The notes under the pieces were generated by a model. That model saw only the letters and a list, made by a program, of their open reading frames with translations, had not been told where the DNA came from and searched no databases. From Verrucomicrobiota bacterium (GTDB lineage Bacteria > Verrucomicrobiota > Verrucomicrobiia > Opitutales > Intestinicryptomonadaceae): a stretch of DNA of 8,216 nucleotides. Shown here piece after piece: positions 1 to 6,108 of this stretch; positions within the stretch are counted from its first letter, which is position 1, and each line of letters starts with the position of its first letter. Both the position numbers and the translations under genes were made by a program. Location: contig QALA01000060.1 of NCBI GenBank assembly GCA_003343565.1, positions 1-8,216 of the forward strand, written 5' to 3'.

Positions 1-144
1 AAGCTCGGTTTTCGCATTGAAGTGGACGGGGGCATAACGGCCCAAAACGTTGGCGATGCAATCGCGGCGGGAGCGGATACTATTGTGGCGGGAACCGCCT
101 TTTTTAAAAATCCGTCTTCCCTAAAATCCGCAATGGGAATTTAG
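1..144 (+). CDS. rpe: Ribulose-phosphate 3-epimerase, C-terminal 47 residues (5' partial)
   Basis: The frame is open from base 1 and ends at TAG 142-144, giving 47 residues. It contains IEVDGGI, then AGADTIVAGTAFF, the last two strands of the (beta/alpha)8 barrel of the ribulose-5-phosphate epimerase family. In this family the Asp of VDGG is a metal/catalytic ligand, and the following GG and AG-x-x-x-VAG segments hold the phosphate. The enzyme interconverts ribulose 5-phosphate and xylulose 5-phosphate in the pentose phosphate pathway in the cytosol. The N-terminal three quarters lie outside the window. The stop lies 57 bp from the stop of the convergent dinB gene. The protein ends shortly after the FF motif, as usual for the family, so the 3' end looks intact. 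Confidence 0.9.
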   Translation, partial: KLGFRIEVDGGITAQNVGDAIAAGADTIVAGTAFFKNPSSLKSAMGI

Positions 145-145
145 C

Positions 146-160
146 CGCGCGATTTGCGCG
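146..160. terminator. Weak GC hairpin between convergent rpe and dinB stops
   Basis: CGCGC (146-150) and GCGCG (156-160) form a 5-bp stem around GATTT in the 57-bp gap between the two convergent stop codons. There is no clear T-run on either strand (TTATT only on +). This may be a poor bidirectional terminator or a chance GC hairpin. Confidence 0.25.
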
Positions 161-201
161 CGTTATTGCGCCGGATTCCCCCTTGCGGGCTCGGCCGCAG
201 G

Positions 202-1404
202 TCAGAGCAAATCCGCGTCGATGAGGCTTGCGAATTTTATGCAGTCGCGCCCGAATTTCTTTCGGACGTCGAAAAACGCGCATTCGGCCCTGTCTTTTCT
301 TGCGGATATTTCGAGGGCGGGCCGGTCGAAGAGCTCGGCTTGAAAGGGGGTATTTGCCGGAAGGAGCGCGGACGCGCTTATGCCCAGCATTCTCACGGGT
401 CCGCCCTTCGGCCAGGATTTTTTAAAAAGCCGCATGGCCGAATCCTCAAGCTCGCGCATCGAATTTGACGGCGTTTTCAGAAGCGTTCTGCGCGTCAAAA
501 CGGAGAAGTCCACGCCTTTTACCGTCAGCTGCACGCACCGGCATTTGAGAGACTTCTCCTTCAGCCGGCGCGCGACTTTTTCCGAAACCATTTTCAGCCC
601 CAGCCCGACGTCGCTTTCGCCCACGAGGTCGCGGCGGAACGTCGTGGAGTTGCCAATCGATTTGGCCGGTTCCTCATAACCGCAGTAGGCCACGGGCGAG
701 TCGTCCGTTCCGCGCGCGTAGGAAAGCAGCGTCAGCCCCGCTTTCCCAAGCGCCTTAAATACGGCCTCGTCGTTGGCGTCGGCAAGCTGCCCTATTGTGG
801 ATATGCCCATTCCGGCGAGAGTATCCGCGGTTGACGGACCCGCAAAAAGCAGGTCTTTGACGGGAAGCTTGCGTATAATGGAGTCGTACTCGGCCCGGCC
901 GAATACCGTGGTGGCGTCCGGTTTTTTGTAGTCGCTTGCCAACTTTGCAAAGACCTTGTTGAACGACACCCCGACGGATATGGTCAATTTGAGCTTTTCC
1001 CTGATTGTTTTCCTAAGCTTGTCGGCAATGGCTCTGCCGTCGCCGAACAGCCTTTTCGAGGCGCTTACGTCCAGCCACGATTCGTCTATGCCGAACGGTT
1101 CCACGCGGTCGGTAAAGCCCGCGTATATCTCGTTTGCGAGCGCCGAATAGCGCGAGTATTTTTCGTGGTGCGGATCCAACAGAATCAAATTGGGGCATTT
1201 TGCCAGAGCTCTTGCGGTAGGTTCGCCCGTCGTTATTCCGATCCTTTTTGCCGCTTCGTTTTTTGCCAGTATTACGCCGTGCCTGTTGTTCACGTTCCCG
1301 GTGACGGCCATGGGTTTGGAGCCTATCTCCGGGTGTTCGAGGGCCTCGACGGACGCGTAAAATCCGTTGAGGTCGCAGTGCAGAATTGTCCTGTCGGCGC
1401 GCAT
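202..1404 (-). CDS. dinB: DNA polymerase IV (Y-family translesion polymerase)
   Basis: A 400-residue Y-family polymerase, complete in length, that copies damaged templates with low fidelity. The palm carries the catalytic acids: D11 in CDLNGFYASVE, and D107-E108 in GIDESWLDV. The steric-gate position that is F13 in E. coli DinB is Y16 here. The finger/palm signature GVSFNKVFAKLASDYKKPD is at about 145-163. Little-finger sequence follows from about 250. A beta-clamp-binding motif QAELF is at 355-359, followed by a 40-residue tail (VRKKFGRD), as in Firmicute-type DinB. Start choice: the frame is open to an ATG at 1494, but homologues begin just before the HCDLNGFY strand, so the ATG at 1402-1404 is preferred; an ATG at 1435-1437 is possible. 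None has a convincing Shine-Dalgarno. It is transcribed divergently from the metalloregulator. No clear LexA box was recognised. Confidence 0.93.
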   Translation of the reverse strand: MRADRTILHCDLNGFYASVEALEHPEIGSKPMAVTGNVNNRHGVILAKNEAAKRIGITTGEPTARALAKCPNLILLDPHHEKYSRYSALANEIYAGFTDRVEPFGIDESWLDVSASKRLFGDGRAIADKLRKTIREKLKLTISVGVSFNKVFAKLASDYKKPDATTVFGRAEYDSIIRKLPVKDLLFAGPSTADTLAGMGISTIGQLADANDEAVFKALGKAGLTLLSYARGTDDSPVAYCGYEEPAKSIGNSTTFRRDLVGESDVGLGLKMVSEKVARRLKEKSLKCRCVQLTVKGVDFSVLTRRTLLKTPSNSMRELEDSAMRLFKKSWPKGGPVRMLGISASALLPANTPFQAELFDRPALEISARKDRAECAFFDVRKKFGRDCIKFASLIDADLL

Positions 1405-1509
1405 TGAATCGATGAAATATCCGCCGGGGCAAAACATCAAGATTTTTCTTGGGTGATGCGCCTTTCGCGCCGCCCGCCGTCCCCAAGCGCGCAATTGTTA
1501 GACAAATGA

Positions 1510-1537
1510 AAAAAAGTTAGCCTAAATTAACTTTTTT
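1510..1537. promoter_or_regulatory. Operator-like inverted repeat upstream of the DtxR-family gene (site 1)
   Basis: A perfect 10-bp inverted repeat: AAAAAAGTTA (1510-1519) and TAACTTTTTT (1528-1537), separated by 8 bp. The core GTTAGCCTAA (1516-1525) is identical to the centre of the known DtxR/IdeR box. Aligned by hand over 19 bp (1512-1530), it matches that consensus at 14 positions. The arrangement AAAAGTT-N10-AACTTTT recurs before the porin gene (2144-2171). Inferred role: binding site of the adjacent metalloregulator, giving autoregulation. It lies in the region shared with divergent dinB. Confidence 0.72.
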
Positions 1538-1538
1538 G

Positions 1539-1567
1539 TTGACAACCCCGCTCCCCGCAGATTTTAT
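1539..1567 (+). promoter_or_regulatory. Candidate sigma-70 promoter of the metalloregulator gene
   Basis: A perfect -35 hexamer TTGACA (1539-1544) follows site 1 by one base. A 17-bp spacer leads to TTTTAT (1562-1567), a four-of-six match to the -10 consensus. TATATG (1565-1570) is a rival -10 at longer spacing. Either would start transcription near 1574, downstream of the first ATG (1568) and just ahead of an in-frame ATG at 1580. An alternative promoter further upstream (TAGACA 1499-1504, TAAATT 1523-1528) would be covered by site 1. Confidence 0.45.
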
Positions 1568-2086
1568 ATGCCGTCGAAAATGAAAAAGAGCGAAATCAAT
1601 TTGAGCGAGGTGCGCGAAGACTATCTTGAAACGATACTTCGCCTTGCCAAAGACGGGGCTCCGGTTCGGCTTGTGGACATAGCGAAGGAACACGGGGTCT
1701 CAAAGGCCACGGTGTCGGACGCTCTGGCGTGGCTGGGCGCCGAAGGATACATAGACTACGAAAAGTACAGGCCCGTGACGCTCACTCCCCTCGGAAGGGA
1801 AATAGCCAAACGCACTTTTGAAAAACACAAACTGTTGCTGCGCTTTCTCGGCGAAACGCTCGGCATTCCCCCGAAGGAGGCCGAAATTGCCGCATGCCGA
1901 ATGGAGCATGCCATAGGAAGCAAGATAGCCGTAAAGCTCGCCGAACTGATGGAGGCCATCGGCGACGAGTTCGGATCCAATTCAAAAGCCGGAAGTGCAC
2001 CGGCTTCAAAAAAAGGAAAGGCGGTTCGCGGATTGTCGAAAAAAACCGCCGGTTCATCTGTCAAAAAGGGGCGCGGGCGCGCCTGA
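1568..2086 (+). CDS. DtxR/MntR-family metal-dependent transcriptional repressor, probably Fe(II)-responsive
   Basis: A 172-residue cytosolic regulator. Residues about 14-78 form a winged helix-turn-helix: VDIAKEHGVSKATVSDAL, then wing YIDYEKYRPVTLTPLG, closest in style to MntR. Residues about 79-132 are the helical metal-binding/dimerisation domain with H87 and C110-R-M-E113-H114. That Cys-x-x-Glu-His is the DtxR/IdeR primary-site pattern; MntR normally has Glu in place of Cys. D18 and E21 (REDYLET) sit where MntR has D8 and E11, whereas DtxR has Met10. No SH3-like third domain follows. Residues 139-172 are a Lys/Gly/Ser/Ala tail ending KKGRGRA, resembling an AT-hook. Start: ATG 1568 is the first in frame; ATG 1580, giving MKKSEINL, is equally plausible given the promoter position. 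Neighbouring feo genes and the matching operators point to iron, but Mn(II) is not excluded. Confidence 0.9.
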   Translation: MPSKMKKSEINLSEVREDYLETILRLAKDGAPVRLVDIAKEHGVSKATVSDALAWLGAEGYIDYEKYRPVTLTPLGREIAKRTFEKHKLLLRFLGETLGIPPKEAEIAACRMEHAIGSKIAVKLAELMEAIGDEFGSNSKAGSAPASKKGKAVRGLSKKTAGSSVKKGRGRA

Positions 2087-2143
2087 GGGAAGGGAGTTAT
2101 TTTCCCATAAGTTGGCGTCAGATGAAAATCAGACCAACGGCGG

Positions 2144-2171
2144 ATAAAAGTTAGGTTATACGAACTTTTAT
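2144..2171. promoter_or_regulatory. Operator-like inverted repeat upstream of the porin-feo operon (site 2)
   Basis: A perfect 9-bp inverted repeat: ATAAAAGTT (2144-2152) and AACTTTTAT (2163-2171), with a 10-bp spacer. The flanks (CGG before, TCCG after) extend the symmetry with one extra base on the right. It has the same AAAAGTT-N10-AACTTTT architecture as site 1 and the same left half AAAAGTTAG. A hand alignment of 2151-2169 to the 19-bp DtxR box gives 13 matches, led by TTAGGTTA. Inferred role: operator through which the upstream regulator controls the porin, feoA, feoB and the small Cys-rich gene. Confidence 0.72.
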
Positions 2172-2172
2172 T

Positions 2173-2223
2173 CCGCTCCCGCCCTCCGGGGTTTTTTGCA
2201 CTGTTTGGCTTCGGAGCGGCGGG
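2173..2223 (+). promoter_or_regulatory. Leader segment with competing hairpins and an internal T6 tract
   Basis: Two kinds of pairing compete here. A long-range stem forms from CCGCTCC (2173-2179) with GGAGCGG (2213-2219), or from CCCGCC (2178-2183) with GGCGGG (2218-2223). A short hairpin forms from CCCG (2178-2181) and CGGG (2187-2190), followed by TTTTTT (2192-2197), terminator-like but weak. They share bases and cannot all coexist. The region may terminate the regulator's transcript or act as an attenuator before the porin. No known riboswitch class was recognised. Confidence 0.35.
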
Positions 2224-2275
2224 AAAACTTTAAACAGTAAACGTAAAGACATGAAAAATATAACAGATACTATAA

Positions 2276-3607
2276 ATGGAAAAAGGAAATACGGGCAGTA
2301 TTGCTGTTGTAAAAACCGTGCTGGCGTTTATTGCGCTGGCTGCTTCGGGCGCGCTGTGTGCGGCGCGCGGACAGGAATCCGCAGTTGCGGCGACGGCCGC
2401 GATTCGGGCGGAAACTTCGGAAAGCGGGGCGGAGTCCGCCTCTGAGCCGTGGACCGAGCGCGAGAGCCTCGTTCTCCAGTCCGCGGCCGAAAAATATCTT
2501 CCGTGGAAGGGCTTTACGCCGCTGATGACGTGGACGGGCGAGCTTTGGGGAAACGCCTCCGGGGGGACCAAGACGGGCGTCGAGTTGGATTCCCTCATAA
2601 CCTTCGGCTTCGAACAGGACATATCCGAGGCTCTTTCGTCCAAAGGGCTGGGAAAATTGGGCTTGACCGCGTTTTATTACGTTTCGTCTGGGGATTTTAC
2701 CTCCAGAGTGGGAAGCCAGAGCGATCCCAGCAACATATTCGCCAGCGACATGGTGAGGATCTTTGAAATATATTATCAAAACGAGTTTGAGACCGAGTGG
2801 GGCGCCTTCGGATTCAGAATCGGGCAGCTCGCGGCGGACGAGGATTTCATGGGAATGGATTACGCCGACATATTCCTCAATTCGAGCTTCGGCGCGATTC
2901 CGACGAACGCCGGCATCGACCTATATAACGGCAACGGGGCGTTTTCGCAGTACGCGTTGGCCACTTTGGGCGCCACCGTCTATTATAACAACGGGGATTT
3001 CGACGCGATAGTCGGCATCTACAACGGAAATTGCGGAATGGACGTGTCGGGAAATCACGGTTTCGACTACGATTTGCAGGGCGTTGCGCTGTGGTACCAG
3101 TTGGGATACAACTACACTCTGTGCGGGCTTTCCGGCCGCGCGATGTTCGGCGGCAACTACAACAGTGGAACGTTTACGAACTTTTACACGCAAGAGGGCA
3201 CGCGCAATTTCTACTCCTTCTACTGGGGGCTTCAGCAGGATCTGTTGACCGATTCGGAGGGCAACGCAATACTCGGCGGTTTCGTCAGAATGGCCTGGGC
3301 GCCGGACGAGGACACTGCGTGCTACACAAAGTACTTGGACGTCGGCATACTCTGGTTTGGCCCGATACCCGACCGCGCAGACGACGTTCTGGCCTTGGGA
3401 TTTTCCGGAATGGAATTGGGATCCGGATTCCGCAGGTCCGAGGACATAAACCGATATGACACGATGCTGGAGCTGACCTACCGCATGCAGATGACGCAGG
3501 CGATAATGCTCCAGCCGACATTCCAGACGTATTTCAACGCAACGAATGAACGCGGCGAGACGAAGGTCGCCTACGTGCTCGGCGCGCGTCTTGAAATAAA
3601 CTTCTAG
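2276..3607 (+). CDS. OprB-family outer-membrane porin in the feo operon
   Basis: A 443-residue beta-barrel of the OprB (carbohydrate-selective porin) family. It begins with an N-terminal signal peptide: hydrophobic VVKTVLAFIALAASGALCA (11-29), with cleavage probably after an Ala near 29-30. A low-complexity Ala/Glu/Ser segment follows to about 60. The barrel runs from about 68 to 443, with family landmarks TGELWGNASGG (87-97), VRIFEIYYQN, FGFRIGQLAAD (178-188), DYADIFLNSSFG (195-206), IYNGN, then WFGPIPDRADDVLALGF (360-376). It ends LGARLEINF, the terminal Phe being the usual BAM recognition residue. Start: TAA (2273-2275) lies immediately upstream in frame, so ATG 2276 is the first possible start. 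No Shine-Dalgarno is visible. It is the first gene of the operon, 44 bp before feoA. OprB proteins are usually annotated for sugar uptake; the context suggests metal passage, which is inference. Confidence 0.87.
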   Translation: MEKGNTGSIAVVKTVLAFIALAASGALCAARGQESAVAATAAIRAETSESGAESASEPWTERESLVLQSAAEKYLPWKGFTPLMTWTGELWGNASGGTKTGVELDSLITFGFEQDISEALSSKGLGKLGLTAFYYVSSGDFTSRVGSQSDPSNIFASDMVRIFEIYYQNEFETEWGAFGFRIGQLAADEDFMGMDYADIFLNSSFGAIPTNAGIDLYNGNGAFSQYALATLGATVYYNNGDFDAIVGIYNGNCGMDVSGNHGFDYDLQGVALWYQLGYNYTLCGLSGRAMFGGNYNSGTFTNFYTQEGTRNFYSFYWGLQQDLLTDSEGNAILGGFVRMAWAPDEDTACYTKYLDVGILWFGPIPDRADDVLALGFSGMELGSGFRRSEDINRYDTMLELTYRMQMTQAIMLQPTFQTYFNATNERGETKVAYVLGARLEINF

Positions 3608-3634
3608 ACTTCTTGAAGGAATTTTTTTAATTTT

Positions 3635-3641
3635 AGAAAGG
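3635..3641 (+). promoter_or_regulatory. Ribosome binding site deciding the feoA start
   Basis: AGAAAGG lies 10 nt before ATG 3652. An in-frame TTG at 3643 is only one base downstream of this motif and has no site of its own, so ATG 3652 is preferred. Confidence 0.5.
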
Positions 3642-3651
3642 TTTGCAACTT

Positions 3652-3957
3652 ATGGGAAAAATTAGGCAGACAAATTCCGCGGCCGCGCGCACTGCGACGG
3701 CCGCGCCTCAATCCAAAAACGAAATGACTCTCGCCCAGCTTCCGGTGGGATCGACGGCGACTATCGTCAAGATATTGCCGAATACGCGCGGCAGAAAGAG
3801 ACTCTCCGACGTCGGCATCGTCGTCGGGAGCGAGATTCTCATGCAGGCGCATGCGCCGTTTGGCGGCCTGTTGCGCGTGAAGGTTCTTGAGACGAGCATG
3901 GCCATTCACAGCGACTCGGCCAGAAACATTCTCTTGAAGCGTGGAAAGGTGTCATGA
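3652..3957 (+). CDS. feoA: Ferrous iron transport protein A
   Basis: A 101-residue protein whose residues about 25-97 form the SH3-like FeoA domain. Visible family features are MTLAQLPVGSTATIVKI, GRKRLSDVGIVVGSEI (turn and second strand), HAPFGGLLRVKV and the final SMAIHSDSARNILL. FeoA is a small cytosolic partner of FeoB and is thought to bind it or modulate its GTPase activity and iron flux. Residues 1-24 are a polar Ala/Thr/Asn/Lys extension not seen in the roughly 75-residue minimal FeoA; no function is assigned to it. The stop TGA overlaps feoB's ATG (ATGA, 3954-3957), indicating translational coupling. It lies 44 bp downstream of the porin with no intervening strong terminator, so it is probably transcribed with it. 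Confidence 0.93.
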   Translation: MGKIRQTNSAAARTATAAPQSKNEMTLAQLPVGSTATIVKILPNTRGRKRLSDVGIVVGSEILMQAHAPFGGLLRVKVLETSMAIHSDSARNILLKRGKVS

Positions 3958-6092
3958 AAAAGCGGTATAGAATCGTTCTGGCCGGAAATCCGAATTGCGG
4001 CAAGACTTGCATATTCAACGCCCTTACCGGAGCGCGCCAGCATGTCGGCAACTACGCCGGCGTCACGGTGGAAAGCAAGTCGGGCAGGTTCGGCGTTGGC
4101 GGCGTCGATTTCGAGATTGTGGACCTGCCCGGAATCTACTCGCTTTCGTCGGGTTCTCCGGAGGAGGAAGTCGCCTTTGGCGAGCTTACGGCGGGGGGGA
4201 CGGATCTGATTTTGAACGTGGTCGATTCCACGATATTGCGCAGAAGCCTCTATCTGACGACGCAGCTGGCCGAGCTCGGCATTCCGATGCTCATCGTCCT
4301 GAACATGAGCGACGAGGCCGACAGGGAGGGGCTGAAATTCGACATTCCAAAGCTGGAAAAATATTTCGGCGCCTCCATCGTGCGCACTACCGCGTCGAAG
4401 TCGGGTGGGGTAAAGCCGCTTTTGGACCGCCTTGCCGAATTCGCGAAGGCTCCGCCCAAATTTTCCAAGCCCATGCTCAGCTACGGAGCGGACTTGGACG
4501 ACGAAATAGCCAGAATATCCGGGGCGGTTGAAGCCGTAAAGCCGGATTCCTATTCCCACATTCCGTCGCGCTTTTTTGCCGTCAAGCTTTTGGAGTCGGA
4601 CGGGTGCGTCGGGAGCATACCGGAATTTGCGGGGCTTTCCGGCGAGGTCGCGCGCAGCATTGAGCACCTGAGCGCCGGACACGCCATCGAGGCCGACACC
4701 TTTATCGCCGACAGGCGGTACGCCCTGCTTGCCGGCGCCTGCCGCGACGCCGTTTCGCAAAGCGCCATGACCAGAGGCATGATTTCGGACAAAATCGATA
4801 CGGTTTTGACGAACCGCTTTTTCGGCCTTCCGCTGTTTTTTCTCATAATGTACGCCACATTCTGGTTTACCTTCACGTTCGCCGAGCCGTTTATGGATTG
4901 GATAGAGGGGGCGTTCGGCTGGCTCTCGGAGTTTGTGAGGGGATTTTGGCCGGAGGATTTCGCCCCGTATTTGTGTTCCCTTTTGACCGACGGCGTAATC
5001 GGCGGCGTCGGCGGGGTGTTGGTATTTTTGCCGAATATTCTTTTCCTATTCATTGCGATAGCCCTGCTGGAGGAGAGCGGATACATGTCGCGGGCGGCGT
5101 TTGTAATGGACGGGCTGATGCGAACTTTCGGGCTTCAGGGCAGGTCGTTCGTGCCGCTCATTCTCGGATTCGGCTGCAACGTTCCGGCAATTATGGCCAC
5201 GCGCACGATAGAGTCCGAACAGGACAGGAAGATCACTATAATGGTTCTTCCCCTGATGAGCTGCGGGGCGCGCCTGCCGATCTACGCGCTGATTATTCCC
5301 GCGTTCTTTGCGGCGCAGTACCATGCTCTGATGATGTTTTTGATATACGTAATCGGCATTGTCATTGCCCTGATTGCGGCGCGCCTGATGAAAAACACCC
5401 TTTTCAAGGGCGACGGCGAGGTTTATCTGATGGAGTTGCCGCCGTACAGAATCCCGACGCTTAGAAGCCTGCTATTCCACATGTGGGACAGGGCAAAGAT
5501 GTATGTGCACAAAGCGGGAACCATAATTCTGGCAGCCAGCATAGTCTTGTTTTTTGCAAACACATTTCCGGTAAAAAAGGTCTTTTCGACTGATTACGAC
5601 GCGCAGATTGCGGCGTTGGAGAAGGTTTCCGGATCGGAGGAAAAAATTGCGCAGCTGGAGAACCAAAAGAGCGCGGAATCTTTGGAATATACGATAAGCG
5701 GGCGCGTCGGCAGGTTTTTGGAGCCCGTGTTTAGGCCGATAGGATTCGACTGGAAGCTCACGACGGCGAGCATAGGCGCGCTTGCGGCGAAGGAGGTTTT
5801 TGTGTCGCAGTTGGGGATATTGTACGCGGAGGGCGAGTCCGACGAGGAGTCGGAGTCTTTGCGCGAGCGTTTGGCCGCCAATTATACGCCGTTGCAAGGC
5901 TTTTGCATAATGCTGTTTAGCCTTCTGTCGATTCCCTGTTTTGCGACGCTTGCAATAATCAGGCGCGAGCTTAATTCGCGCAAGGCGGCGTTGATTGAGG
6001 CTTTCGCCCTTTTTGCGCTCGCGTATCTAGTGACGCTGATCGTATATCAGGCGGGCGTATTTTTCGATTTGGGCAATAAATTGATTCAATAG
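3954..6092 (+). CDS. feoB: Ferrous iron transport protein B (GTPase-coupled Fe(II) permease)
   Basis: A full-length 712-residue inner-membrane Fe(II) transporter. The N-terminal G domain shows G1 GNPNCGKT (11-18), G2 T38 in NYAGVTVE, G3 DLPG (57-60), G4 NMSD (117-120) and G5-like TASKSGG (146-152). A helical spacer domain follows (about 165-270). The membrane part runs from about 286 to 706, with LEESGYMSRAAFVMD (372-386), first gate GFGCNVPAIMATRT (405-418) and second gate MSCGARLPIYA (435-445). The conserved Cys residues C408 and C437 are both present. A charged, coiled-coil-like loop lies at about 547-578, as in many Bacteroidota-like FeoB. GFDWKL and AAKEVFVSQLGILY precede the last helices. 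It starts on the ATGA overlap with feoA, with GGAAAGG (3943-3949) upstream. No truncation or missing motif was seen. Confidence 0.97.
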   Translation: MKKRYRIVLAGNPNCGKTCIFNALTGARQHVGNYAGVTVESKSGRFGVGGVDFEIVDLPGIYSLSSGSPEEEVAFGELTAGGTDLILNVVDSTILRRSLYLTTQLAELGIPMLIVLNMSDEADREGLKFDIPKLEKYFGASIVRTTASKSGGVKPLLDRLAEFAKAPPKFSKPMLSYGADLDDEIARISGAVEAVKPDSYSHIPSRFFAVKLLESDGCVGSIPEFAGLSGEVARSIEHLSAGHAIEADTFIADRRYALLAGACRDAVSQSAMTRGMISDKIDTVLTNRFFGLPLFFLIMYATFWFTFTFAEPFMDWIEGAFGWLSEFVRGFWPEDFAPYLCSLLTDGVIGGVGGVLVFLPNILFLFIAIALLEESGYMSRAAFVMDGLMRTFGLQGRSFVPLILGFGCNVPAIMATRTIESEQDRKITIMVLPLMSCGARLPIYALIIPAFFAAQYHALMMFLIYVIGIVIALIAARLMKNTLFKGDGEVYLMELPPYRIPTLRSLLFHMWDRAKMYVHKAGTIILAASIVLFFANTFPVKKVFSTDYDAQIAALEKVSGSEEKIAQLENQKSAESLEYTISGRVGRFLEPVFRPIGFDWKLTTASIGALAAKEVFVSQLGILYAEGESDEESESLRERLAANYTPLQGFCIMLFSLLSIPCFATLAIIRRELNSRKAALIEAFALFALAYLVTLIVYQAGVFFDLGNKLIQ

Positions 6093-6108
6093 AGAGGGAG
6101 TTTTTAGT

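Noticed and set aside
1438..1451. CAAGA-TTTT-TCTTG palindrome near the dinB start
   Set aside because: It is an isolated 5-bp palindrome, not repeated elsewhere and unlike a known SOS box; no support for a role.
1013..1486. Alternative minus-strand frame (157 codons) overlapping dinB
   Set aside because: It is a frame-shifted shadow of dinB; the DinB frame carries all catalytic motifs without interruption.
1405..1494. N-terminal extension of DinB from the ATG at 1494
   Set aside because: The 30 extra residues are Arg/Ala/His-rich and precede the point where Y-family polymerases normally begin (short lead-in to HCDLNGFY). It is treated as an open but untranslated upstream frame.
2087..2106. 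GGGA ... TCCC as terminator of the regulator gene
   Set aside because: The stem is about 4 bp and no T-run follows; too weak to annotate.
2111..2138. Inverted repeat GTTGG ... CCAAC upstream of site 2
   Set aside because: The arms are only 5 bp with an 18-bp spacer; chance is likely and no second copy was seen.
3643..3651. TTG start for feoA adding three residues
   Set aside because: The TTG starts only one base after the AGAAAGG ribosome site, whereas ATG 3652 sits at a usable distance.
3906..4760. Open frame on the minus strand (284 codons) inside feoB
   Set aside because: It is antisense to the highly conserved GTPase domain of FeoB; the translation shows no family features.
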